A DNA stretch of 20,094 nucleotides from JAKACU01 sp021821185 (lineage in GTDB: Bacteria > Bacillota > Bacilli > Alicyclobacillales > SLC66), in contig DAHWJX010000152.1 of the NCBI GenBank assembly GCA_027343965.1, forward strand, positions 1-20,094, written 5' to 3'. Each line of letters opens with the position of its first letter. The first letter of the stretch is position 1. The position numbers were made by a program, and so were the translations under genes. The notes below the pieces were generated by a model. It was not told the origin of the DNA. It did no database searches and saw only the letters and a program-made list of their open reading frames with translations. Shown here one piece after another: positions 1-7,293 of the stretch.

Positions 1-10
1 CCATCTCCTC

Positions 11-1714
11 TCAGCGAATCACCAAACCACGAACACGGTCCCATACCATACCAACCTCAAGTGCTCGCGGCAAAGCATAAACGCCAGAACATCCTTCATA
101 AGGGCTAATCGACACAAATCCATGCTCACAACTATCACGAACCACGCGTTGTACAACTTTAGCAAGCGGCATAGAACCATCAACATAGTGCAGTTGTGCA
201 TACCTAATCATCACCGCTATAGCGCGGACCTGGCTCTCATCAACTACCTGTTCAAGAGAAGATACATCGATATATTCATCGCCATATTGCAGAACAAAAC
301 GTGATTTCGCCTCTAGACGTTCCATTTTTGCACCATCAGGTAGAGGTTGGGGAAAACGCGAATGCATAACAGCAAGTGGTCCCACCGATTCTGCTTTACG
401 TTTTACAGGCATTTGTTCTGTAATCTGGCGAGCTTCTTTCGTTACATCAAAAGGTTTGTATTCATCAAGCATAATTACCGTATGGGCTACATCAAGATAA
501 TCGCCTGAACCGCCAATAACAAGAATACTTGAAACACCAAATCCCCGATACAGTTCTCTGACACGATCGATAAAAGGCGTAATCGGTTCTTTAGCCTTAA
601 CAACAAGCTTCTGCATTCGCGCATCTCGAATCATAAAATTAGTTGCGCTAGTATCTTCATCAATCAAAAACACTTTAGCGCCAAGCTCCATCGCCTCCAC
701 AATAGCAGCAGCCTGTGACGTAGATCCGCTTGCATCCTGCGTACTAAAAGCACTAGTCGATCTTCCTCTAGGGAGATTGGAGATAAACCCGGAAATATCC
801 ACACGGCTGACACGCCTGCCATCTTCCGCTCGAATCTTTACAGCACTTTCATCCGTGATACAAAATTCCCGGCCATCACCTTTAATATGATTAAATACAC
901 CACCTGCGATAGCCTGCAGTAGTGTACTTTTACCATGAAACCCTCCCCCGACAATAATGGTGACGCCTTCTTTAATTCCCATTCCAGTTATCGATTTTCC
1001 ACTTGGCAGTTGCCATGCTATGCGCATCGAATCTGGTGACACAAATTTTTCAGCTACTTTGTCATCCATTGGCAGTTCACTAATACCGCTTCGTCTAGCG
1101 AGAATCGATTCATCACCAATGAACGCGACAAGGCCTTTATCCACCAATGATTGACGAATAAAGCACTGATCACAATACAAAGAAACATGTTCCTCTAAAT
1201 CTTCTACGGCTAGATAGGCGCGTGAAAATGCCTGATCCACAATAAAAGGGAGGTCATCAAGAAACATGGCCTCCGCATCCTTTGCACGTATTCTCCTTCC
1301 ATCAGCTGGTAGACCAATGGATAAACGCACTTCAATTTCATCGTGAGAAACACGCACACTACTCCTTGCAAGGACTGTCTGTCCTGGAGTATCGATCAAA
1401 ATAACCCCGCTACGTCCGCTTCCCCGACGTTTTTTCCCTAACACCTCAAGTGCCATCACCAAACGTCGCGTCAAAAAATCCTCTACCGCAACTCGTTGTT
1501 CCTGCCGATCGATCCAAACAGACTTGAGTCGCAACAAATCAGCATGCACCTGAATTCTCGCCCTTGACGGCGGAGCATACGGATCTCCTTGTACATGGTC
1601 CAAGAAAAGTCTATAAAGTCCCAGATCATACGACCCGTATAAGCTCTTGTACCCCGTATAAGATTTCCCATCCAATCCACGTAACAAGCGCAAAAAGTGC
1701 GACCGACTCTCCAT
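11..1714 (-). CDS. Predicted ABC-class P-loop ATPase (PF09818-like)
   Basis: This is a cytoplasmic ATPase of about 567 residues, resembling the uncharacterised 'predicted ATPase of the ABC class' family. It has a Walker A motif GGGFHGKST (about 256-264), an atypical signature-like segment DASGSTSQA (327-335) and Walker B KVFLIDEDTSATNF (347-360). A long N-terminal region precedes the ATPase core and a C-terminal region of about 150 residues follows it. There is no membrane segment, so it is not a normal transporter subunit, and its substrate is unknown. The longest frame begins at 1729, but that ATG lies inside the sequence GAGGAGA. The ATG at 1714 has AGGAGA six bases upstream and is the better start. 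It lies last in a run after mazG-like and galU, 34 bases after galU. The family call rests on motifs and layout only. Confidence 0.85.
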   Translation of the reverse strand: MESRSHFLRLLRGLDGKSYTGYKSLYGSYDLGLYRLFLDHVQGDPYAPPSRARIQVHADLLRLKSVWIDRQEQRVAVEDFLTRRLVMALEVLGKKRRGSGRSGVILIDTPGQTVLARSSVRVSHDEIEVRLSIGLPADGRRIRAKDAEAMFLDDLPFIVDQAFSRAYLAVEDLEEHVSLYCDQCFIRQSLVDKGLVAFIGDESILARRSGISELPMDDKVAEKFVSPDSMRIAWQLPSGKSITGMGIKEGVTIIVGGGFHGKSTLLQAIAGGVFNHIKGDGREFCITDESAVKIRAEDGRRVSRVDISGFISNLPRGRSTSAFSTQDASGSTSQAAAIVEAMELGAKVFLIDEDTSATNFMIRDARMQKLVVKAKEPITPFIDRVRELYRGFGVSSILVIGGSGDYLDVAHTVIMLDEYKPFDVTKEARQITEQMPVKRKAESVGPLAVMHSRFPQPLPDGAKMERLEAKSRFVLQYGDEYIDVSSLEQVVDESQVRAIAVMIRYAQLHYVDGSMPLAKVVQRVVRDSCEHGFVSISPYEGCSGVYALPRALEVGMVWDRVRGLVIR

Positions 1715-1734
1715 ATTCGATCTCCTCATAACTA

Positions 1735-1754
1735 CTGTTTACAACTGTTTACAA
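1735..1754. repeat. Perfect tandem 10-bp repeat (CTGTTTACAA x2)
   Basis: Two adjacent identical copies of CTGTTTACAA span the galU stop codon (1749-1751) and the leader of the ABC-ATPase gene. The second copy contributes the galU stop. It is probably a small replication-slippage duplication. No function is evident. Confidence 0.7.
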
Positions 1755-2630
1755 AGGCTGTTTCTGAGCTAGCGTTTCAATGAAGAAGCGTAACAAGTCC
1801 TCACGCATATCATCTCTAGTAAGGGCTAAGCCAATCGTAGCTTTAAGATATCCCAACTTATCACCGATATCAAAGCGCTGTCCCTCAATCTTACACGCCG
1901 ATAAACCTTCTGCATCCATCTGGCCGCGCAAAGCATCGGTAAGCTGAATCTCTCCTTGTTTACCGGGAGGTGTATTAGCAAGAATAGGGAAAATACTAGG
2001 AGAAATAACATATCGTCCAACAATCGCCAAATTGGAGGGGGCTTCTTGCACAGCCGGTTTTTCAATCAAATCAGAAACAGCATAGTGAATGCCATCGCTA
2101 CTGAGCCCAGCTATGACACCATAACTCGATACTTTTTCGCGAGGTACTGGTTGCACACCAACCACCGATGTCCCGCAATTTTCGTACACACGCAAAAGTT
2201 GAGCTAATGCTGACTCTCGCCCATGAATAATGTCATCGCCTAAAAGAACTGCGAATGGTTCTGTCCCTACAAAGGACTTTGCCATATAAACCGCATGCCC
2301 TAAGCCGCGCAATTCAGGTTGTCTTACATAGTGAATATTAGCAAGCGTAGAGATATTTCTGACCATCTCAAGTTCTTGTTGTTTACCATGTTCTTCAAGA
2401 TGCCGCTCTAGCTCCAATGATCGGTCAAAGTGATCTTCAATAGCCCGTTTAAAACGTCCTGATACGATCAAGATATCTTCGATCCCCGCCGCTACAGCTT
2501 CTTCCACGATGTACTGAATAGCAGGTTTATCGACAAGTGGCAACATCTCTTTAGGTTGCGCCTTTGTCGCTGGTAAAAATCTCGTCCCCATACCCGCAGC
2601 AGGAATAACTGCTTTACGGACCTTCTCCAT
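1749..2630 (-). CDS. galU: UTP-glucose-1-phosphate uridylyltransferase
   Basis: GalU (GtaB in Bacillus) makes UDP-glucose from UTP and glucose-1-phosphate in the cytoplasm. UDP-glucose feeds cell-wall glycopolymers, glycolipids and exopolysaccharide. The 293-residue product opens with the nucleotide-binding signature AAGMGTRFLPATKAQPKEML (residues 11-30). The LLGDDI metal and nucleotide region and an IEKP motif follow, as in bacterial GalU, and the length is normal. An in-frame ATG at 2717 would overlap the upstream mazG-like gene. The ATG at 2630 sits behind a purine-rich GGGAGAGGAAG site and begins with the usual MEKVRKAVIPAAG, so it is chosen. The gene follows mazG-like by 40 bases and is probably cotranscribed with it. 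Confidence 0.95.
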   Translation of the reverse strand: MEKVRKAVIPAAGMGTRFLPATKAQPKEMLPLVDKPAIQYIVEEAVAAGIEDILIVSGRFKRAIEDHFDRSLELERHLEEHGKQQELEMVRNISTLANIHYVRQPELRGLGHAVYMAKSFVGTEPFAVLLGDDIIHGRESALAQLLRVYENCGTSVVGVQPVPREKVSSYGVIAGLSSDGIHYAVSDLIEKPAVQEAPSNLAIVGRYVISPSIFPILANTPPGKQGEIQLTDALRGQMDAEGLSACKIEGQRFDIGDKLGYLKATIGLALTRDDMREDLLRFFIETLAQKQPL

Positions 2631-2670
2631 AAAAATCTTCCTCTCCCAAGCCCCACGATCGGAGTTTCTC

Positions 2671-2991
2671 TTATTCGTTCCACACTCGCTCGATGTTATA
2701 GCGCATTTTTTCAACATATGCGTTTTCTAAGTCTATACCAGTATAATTGGCTAACTTGGCAATATAAGCAAGACAATCAGCCAACTCTTCTTTTAGATGT
2801 TCCCGTGCATACTCGCGTAAAACGTCGTCTGCCGTGTAATGCATGATACGTCGAACTTCTTTAGCCACCTCACCTACTTCTTCAACCAGAAGCATGACAT
2901 TTAACGGCAGATCACGCGAAAAACCCTTTTCTTCGTCAAGCCAAATGTGGAAATCCTGACAATCCCGCAATGTCGGCTGATCCTTTAGCAT
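2671..2991 (-). CDS. MazG-like nucleotide pyrophosphohydrolase
   Basis: This small (106 aa) all-alpha protein belongs to the MazG / dUTPase-like NTP-PPase superfamily, which hydrolyses (d)NTPs to monophosphate and pyrophosphate and often clears non-canonical nucleotides. The Mg2+-binding signature is present: EEVGE (residues 37-41, EExxE) followed by E68-E-L-A-D72 (ExxxD). It is the single-domain short form rather than the two-domain MazG of Escherichia coli. The ATG at 2991 has a textbook AGGAGG seven bases upstream. It is the first gene of the minus-strand run with galU and the ABC-class ATPase, and is divergent from the yfhH-like gene. Its exact nucleotide substrate cannot be read from sequence. 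Confidence 0.88.
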   Translation of the reverse strand: MLKDQPTLRDCQDFHIWLDEEKGFSRDLPLNVMLLVEEVGEVAKEVRRIMHYTADDVLREYAREHLKEELADCLAYIAKLANYTGIDLENAYVEKMRYNIERVWNE

Positions 2992-3013
2992 AAGGAAGCC
3001 TCCTGTACATGTC

Positions 3014-3040
3014 TTGATATTATGGTAACATAGCTATAGT
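3014..3040 (+). promoter_or_regulatory. Possible promoter for the yfhH-like gene
   Basis: TTGATA (3014-3019) and TATAGT (3035-3040) resemble sigma-A -35 and -10 elements. The 15-base spacer is shorter than the usual 17, so this is tentative. The same 75-base gap must also hold the mazG-like promoter on the other strand, where CATAAT (3019-3024) is the best -10 candidate but lacks a good -35. Confidence 0.25.
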
Positions 3041-3066
3041 AATCTTTCATGGAGGATTCTATCATC

Positions 3067-3387
3067 ATGCCGAAAAAATTACTTAGCGAAATGACACCAC
3101 AAGAATTGCAAATGGAAATGGAACTCTGCCAAACATCCGCAAAAAGAGCCATCGATGATGGTATGATCAGTGAGTACCAAGTTTACGAACAACGTTATTA
3201 TATGGCAAAATCCTACCTCATGAGCCCGCAAGACGTTCAACTTGATGTTACCTATGGTATCGAAAATGACACCAACCTATTTGTTGTTAAGTCACTTCGT
3301 GGTGTACTCGCTTATGGAAAAGTCCTAGGTCAACAGGGAGAAAAAGCCTATCCAATCGGCTTGCTCGTACCACTTGACTTCAACTAG
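3067..3387 (+). CDS. yfhH: DUF1811 family protein, YfhH-like
   Basis: This 106-residue protein resembles Bacillus YfhH (DUF1811), a small cytoplasmic family of unknown biochemical role. Shared features are an N-terminal helical part (MTPQELQMEMELC), a YxVYExRxxMAKSYxxxP segment giving the typical VYEQRYYMAKSYLMSP, and a C-terminal beta-rich part ending YPIGLLVPLD. An ATG at 3049 is in frame but overlaps the GGAGG ribosome binding site (3051-3055). The ATG at 3067 lies 11 bases after that site, giving MPKKLLSEMTPQEL, and is preferred. It is a single-gene transcription unit, divergent from mazG-like and convergent with the next gene. The family assignment is from memory of the conserved pattern. 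Confidence 0.8.
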   Translation: MPKKLLSEMTPQELQMEMELCQTSAKRAIDDGMISEYQVYEQRYYMAKSYLMSPQDVQLDVTYGIENDTNLFVVKSLRGVLAYGKVLGQQGEKAYPIGLLVPLDFN

Positions 3388-3393
3388 CAAACA

Positions 3394-3413
3394 GGCCGCT
3401 ATACCTAGCGGCC
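3394..3413. terminator. Hairpin between convergent genes, probable terminator
   Basis: GGCCGCTA (3394-3401) and TAGCGGCC (3406-3413) form a perfect 8-bp stem with a TACC loop. It starts seven bases after the yfhH-like stop and ends 16 bases before the stop of the convergent 3430-3825 gene. Neither side has a good T-tract, so it is at best a weak intrinsic terminator. The location between convergent genes supports termination from both sides. Confidence 0.6.
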
Positions 3414-3429
3414 CTAACCATTCATACAC

Positions 3430-3825
3430 CTACTCATCAAGTAACACATCATCTAATGCCTTCCACACGAAATGATCAGGCAGTTGTTGATGCATATCGT
3501 GAACGACTTGAAGGAATTGATCAAATACAGCATCATCAAAAATCACTGCATACTCCGATGCCGATGCCGATGTACGAAGTAAAAGTGTCGACGGGTCTTC
3601 ACGTAATACACCGCACTCTTGCGCATCAAGTAACAAATCAATACCACGTCCTTCGACTCGTAGCCCGATAGCAAGATAAGCCCGCACCCCCACAGATGCT
3701 GCCGCAAATCGCAAAGAAATAAGCGATGTATCCTGCACATTGCGTAACCAGTTCTCCGCCTCGGGTGCTACAAGTACAACACAATCTGACGTTGAATCTT
3801 TTGCAAGCGACGCCTCAATCTTCAA
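3430..3825 (-). CDS. Unrecognised small protein downstream of ispH
   Basis: This is a 131-residue acidic protein that I do not recognise. It has no signal peptide, membrane segment or cysteine pair and looks like a mixed alpha/beta soluble protein. The only in-frame start is TTG at 3825, with GGATGGTGG ending four bases upstream. It begins 25 bases after ispH ends and is presumably the last gene of the regulator-kinase-ispH run. A short hexanucleotide repeat (GATGCC units near 3554-3570) encodes a Ser-Ala-Ser-Ala stretch. The frame is open throughout and codon use resembles its neighbours, so it is probably a real gene. Confidence 0.7.
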   Translation of the reverse strand: MKIEASLAKDSTSDCVVLVAPEAENWLRNVQDTSLISLRFAAASVGVRAYLAIGLRVEGRGIDLLLDAQECGVLREDPSTLLLRTSASASEYAVIFDDAVFDQFLQVVHDMHQQLPDHFVWKALDDVLLDE

Positions 3826-3850
3826 AAAACCACCATCCTTACATCTGCGT

Positions 3851-4825
3851 CTAATCTTTTAATCTAATATTCGGTAATAAATGGCTATAATCCACATGGT
3901 GTTCAGGCGAATGCGTCTCTTTTCGTGTAGCATCGAAAGCTTCAAGATAAGCGATTACTTCTTTAGTAATCGGTGTTGGCGTCGACGCTCCTGCAGTTAC
4001 TGCTACTACTTCTTTATCGATTAACCAAGATGGATCAATTTCCGTCACATCTGCGACACGAAAAGCCGGTACACCCGCAATTTCCTGTGCCACTTGTGCC
4101 AATCTGCCAGAATTATTACTACGCGGGTCACCTACTACAATGCATAAATCTGCTTCTTTCGCTTGCGTTGCAACAGCATTTTGGCGAATTTGTGTAGCAT
4201 TGCATATTTCGTTAAACACAATAGCTGTAGAGAATCGCTCTAAAACCTGTTCAACAAGTGCCTCTGTGTCCCATTGACTCATCGTCGTCTGATTCGTCAC
4301 CAAAATCTTGGCTTCACCATCATTATCCTTAGTACGTTTCCCTAGATCCGCCGGCAATTGTTCAATGTCGCACTCATGTTCAACCAAAAACACAGCACCA
4401 GGAGCAACGCCAATAGCTCCTTCAGGCTCTGGATGACCACGTTTGCCAATATAAACAACATCATAACCTTGTGCCACTTTATCTAAAATCAAATCATGCG
4501 TACGAGTAACATCAGGACAAGTGGCATCAATCACGGTTAATCCTTTATCTTTAGCACGCTTACGCACTAAAGGACTCACACCATGAGCCGTGAAAACTAC
4601 CGTTCCATGATCAATTTGATTAAGAATACTCAATCGATCTGGTCCATCTAATGTCTGAATTCCCTGTTCCATAAAAGCATCAACAACGTATTGATTGTGA
4701 ACAATCATACCTAAAATATAAATAGGTCGTGGCAAATCAGGCTGCGCTGCTACTTGTGCCGCTAACACCATTGCATCAACGACGCCATAGCAGTACCCAC
4801 GTGGAGCAATCTTAATAACCCGCAT
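3851..4825 (-). CDS. ispH: 4-hydroxy-3-methylbut-2-enyl diphosphate reductase
   Basis: IspH (LytB) is the last enzyme of the MEP isoprenoid pathway. It reduces HMBPP to IPP and DMAPP using a [4Fe-4S] cluster. The three cluster cysteines are visible: C12 in GYCYGV, C103 in DATCPDV and C208 in EICNAT. Substrate-binding H43 (VHN), H81 (TAHG) and H131 are present, with catalytic E133 in GHPEPEG. The TNQTTMS segment and the diphosphate-binding RSNNSGRL motif are also there. At 324 residues it is full length. A GGAGG site lies eight bases before the ATG at 4825, and the gene starts 18 bases after the sensor kinase ends. This implies cotranscription with the two-component genes, which is an unusual pairing for a housekeeping enzyme. 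Confidence 0.97.
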   Translation of the reverse strand: MRVIKIAPRGYCYGVVDAMVLAAQVAAQPDLPRPIYILGMIVHNQYVVDAFMEQGIQTLDGPDRLSILNQIDHGTVVFTAHGVSPLVRKRAKDKGLTVIDATCPDVTRTHDLILDKVAQGYDVVYIGKRGHPEPEGAIGVAPGAVFLVEHECDIEQLPADLGKRTKDNDGEAKILVTNQTTMSQWDTEALVEQVLERFSTAIVFNEICNATQIRQNAVATQAKEADLCIVVGDPRSNNSGRLAQVAQEIAGVPAFRVADVTEIDPSWLIDKEVVAVTAGASTPTPITKEVIAYLEAFDATRKETHSPEHHVDYSHLLPNIRLKD

Positions 4826-4843
4826 CCTTTAAACCTCCAAAGC

Positions 4844-6409
4844 TTATAAATTTACGGTCATGGTGGTACCTTGCCTAACCGTGCTTTGCACGTCGATATA
4901 GCCTCCATGAGCACGAACAATTTCAGCGACAATGGCTAGGCCTAAGCCTGCTCCACCTGGGTTTCTTTCACGTGCTTCGGATGCTCTGTAAAACCGATCA
5001 AAAATATGCTTTTTCTGTTCTTCAGAGATCCCAGAACCAGTATCATTCACAGACAAAAACGCTGTCGCTGATCCTCGTCGACTCTCTCCTGTGGTTATTG
5101 TGATAACACCCGATTCTGAAGGCGTATACTGAATAGCATTCATCACAAGATTATAGATAATCTGTTGAATCATCGAACGATCACATTTCACAGGAGCGTA
5201 AACAAGCACATAACGCATCTCTTGGCCACGCGATAAAACATTAAGCTGTGAGCGCATACTATCCACAAGTTCAGCAAGATCCTCTTGTTTAATTTTCGGC
5301 TGTAGTCCCTCATCGAGCCGTGCCAATTGCAATAAATCACGAACAAGCGACTCCAAGCGCATCGTTTCCTGTTCCATCGTATTCAACGCCAGTCGAACGC
5401 TTGATAACTGCCCAGAATAGATTCGCGCTGGTGAAAAATCGCCATCAAACTCATCATCTTCATCGTTGACATCGACTTGAAATAATTGAATCTCTTCTTC
5501 ATAAGACGCTACCCTTCTTAGCAATACTTCCGTAAATCCACGAATCGCCGTAAGCGGCGTCCGAAGTTCATGCGATGCAGCTGACACAAATTGCTTCATG
5601 CGTGTTGCCGATGTTTGTTCTTGTTCTACCGCTCTTGCGAGTTGATCCAATGCTTCATTCATCACTTCAGCTAGTCGTTCCATGTCGCGCGGTCCCATCA
5701 TAGGGAAACGCTCCTGAAAGGCGCCTTTGCGAATTCGTTCAGCTGTTTGCATAAATTGATTCAGCGGTTTTAGTGGAGCTCTTACTACAGGAAATAACAA
5801 AGCTGCCGCTAAAAGTAACACTAAAATGCTGATGCCCAAAAACAGAACCGTTTGTCCAGAAACAATTGGGTAGAGCAATGAAGATAAATAACCAAGTTCC
5901 ACATACCCTACAACAGTTTTGTTCACAAACACAGCTGCGAATAATAAAATTTGCCCATGATCTTCACGGACAATCATATTAGCATCTGATCCAAACGCTG
6001 TTGGTTCCAGTGAATTGCTACCTGTATTCGTCAAAACAGCCTGGACATCTTTTTTTGTTACATTCATCAGATGAACTGGATCATACTTTGATGACCGTTC
6101 ACCTAGATCGCGCAAGTTTTTATCATACAATCGAACGTTAATACCACGCACATTGAGTGTATACAACAAATTTGGTGCCACCTGTGAAAAAGGCATTACC
6201 TGAAGTTGTCTGCCAATCAACGGCTCATTCAGTGCATCACGTAGGGCAAATGACAAGTTGCTTTGCCCCGCAACCACTAAGGCTCTTTCAAGCGATTGCA
6301 CTTGAATAACTCCGATTAACACAAGCAAAATCGCTACCACGGCGGTATAACGTACGAACAATGCACGACTGAGCGTTGTTCCTTTAAATCTTGACCGAAG
6401 TAGGTGCAT
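4844..6409 (-). CDS. HAMP-containing sensor histidine kinase
   Basis: This is a membrane sensor kinase of 521 residues. TM1 lies near 22-38, an extracytoplasmic sensor region of about 145 residues follows, and TM2 is near 187-208. A HAMP linker (about 209-262) comes next. The HisKA domain has the phospho-acceptor H280 in SHELRTPL. The HATPase_c domain has the N box NLVMNAIQYTP (420-430), G1 DTGSGIS (456-462), F box IFDRFYRA (469-476) and G2 GGAGLGLAI (485-493). The HisKA hairpin carries an acidic insertion at about 302-330 (NDEDDEFDGD). No clear ribosome binding site precedes the ATG at 6409. It begins seven bases after the response regulator stop, so translational coupling is likely. The ligand is unknown. 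Confidence 0.95.
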   Translation of the reverse strand: MHLLRSRFKGTTLSRALFVRYTAVVAILLVLIGVIQVQSLERALVVAGQSNLSFALRDALNEPLIGRQLQVMPFSQVAPNLLYTLNVRGINVRLYDKNLRDLGERSSKYDPVHLMNVTKKDVQAVLTNTGSNSLEPTAFGSDANMIVREDHGQILLFAAVFVNKTVVGYVELGYLSSLLYPIVSGQTVLFLGISILVLLLAAALLFPVVRAPLKPLNQFMQTAERIRKGAFQERFPMMGPRDMERLAEVMNEALDQLARAVEQEQTSATRMKQFVSAASHELRTPLTAIRGFTEVLLRRVASYEEEIQLFQVDVNDEDDEFDGDFSPARIYSGQLSSVRLALNTMEQETMRLESLVRDLLQLARLDEGLQPKIKQEDLAELVDSMRSQLNVLSRGQEMRYVLVYAPVKCDRSMIQQIIYNLVMNAIQYTPSESGVITITTGESRRGSATAFLSVNDTGSGISEEQKKHIFDRFYRASEARERNPGGAGLGLAIVAEIVRAHGGYIDVQSTVRQGTTMTVNL

Positions 6410-6416
6410 AAGCTAC

Positions 6417-7163
6417 TTATTGTACGTCGATACGGTAACCCACACCACGGACCGTACGGATCAATTGTCGCTTGTGATCATTGAGTTTATGGCGCAAGTA
6501 GCGAATATAAACCTCAAGAATATTATCTTCCCCGTTAAAATCATTGCCCCACACATGCTTCATAATCTGCTCTCTAGGCAATGCCACACCTGGCGATTCA
6601 AGCAAAATCTCAAGCAACGTATATTCTGTTCGAGAAAGCGCTAATGACCTTCCCTCGTATCGAATCAATCGTTGTGCAGTGTCCACTTCAAATCGACCAA
6701 TGCGTTTAACGGCCATAAGTTCCGGAAACTGACTGCGAAAACGCGCATCAATACGAGCTTTGAGTTCCGCAAAAGCAAACGGTTTTACCACATAATCATC
6801 AGCACCAGTGACAAGTCCACGTACTCGCTCATCCACTTCATCACGAGCTGTCAACATAATGATCGCCACACGGGCGCGCGTACGCATCAAACGACAAACT
6901 TCATACCCATCCATACCAGGAAGCATAATATCGAGCAAAACGACATGAGGACGAAAACTTTCCAAAAGTTGCATCGCTTCTTCGCCATCGCGGGCAGTCT
7001 TTACTTCATATCCTTCATCACGCAACCCGAAAAGTAAAAAATCACGAATACCCTGTTCATCATCCACGATCAGAATACGTCCTGGTCTTGATAATGACTG
7101 GTCATTACCTTCAGAAAACCCAAAACTGTGTTTTGGCGGTACCATCGTTCGCATGTCATTCAT
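6417..7163 (-). CDS. OmpR/PhoB-family response regulator
   Basis: This two-domain DNA-binding response regulator has 248 residues and is the partner of the adjacent kinase. The receiver domain starts near residue 29 with RILIVDDE (acidic pocket D34/D35). The phospho-acceptor is D78 in LLDIMLPG, the conserved T is in MLTAR, and K is in VVKPFAF. The C-terminal winged helix has YIRYLRHKLND and IRTVRGVGYRI, typical of OmpR/PhoB. An extension of about 28 residues precedes the receiver domain. The ATG at 7163 has GGAGG nine bases upstream. A start at residue 4 (7154) cannot be excluded. It is the first gene of a run with kinase, ispH and a small unknown gene, and the target genes are not evident. 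Confidence 0.96.
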   Translation of the reverse strand: MNDMRTMVPPKHSFGFSEGNDQSLSRPGRILIVDDEQGIRDFLLFGLRDEGYEVKTARDGEEAMQLLESFRPHVVLLDIMLPGMDGYEVCRLMRTRARVAIIMLTARDEVDERVRGLVTGADDYVVKPFAFAELKARIDARFRSQFPELMAVKRIGRFEVDTAQRLIRYEGRSLALSRTEYTLLEILLESPGVALPREQIMKHVWGNDFNGEDNILEVYIRYLRHKLNDHKRQLIRTVRGVGYRIDVQ

Positions 7164-7220
7164 CGGCCTGCGCCTCCAAAATATTTCTACTTTTAAGTTC
7201 TATGGTTGCTTCGCTAAAAA

Positions 7221-7234
7221 CCCAGTATAATGGG
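7221..7234. promoter_or_regulatory. Near-symmetric bidirectional -10 region
   Basis: CCCAGTATAATGGG is a near-palindrome lying between the divergent response regulator (start 7163) and the plus-strand gene (start 7294). On the plus strand it contains TATAAT (7226-7231). On the minus strand it contains TATACT (complement of 7224-7229). Both have weak -35 regions (TTGCTT at 7206-7211 is only 14 bases from the plus -10). It could drive transcription both ways. Confidence 0.45.
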
Positions 7235-7293
7235 ACTAGCTTTTTACATTATAAATCACTGAGGCAAGTAACTGTAGATTAGGATGGATTATC

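Noticed and set aside
1..10. ATG on the minus strand at 4-2 after GAGGAG as the start of a next gene
   Set aside because: The ribosome-site-like sequence abuts the ATG with no spacer and only one full codon is visible, so no call is possible.
3554..3571. GATGCC repeats as a phase-variation tract
   Set aside because: Only about three units, and six-base units would not shift the frame. It is consistent with a Ser-Ala coding repeat.
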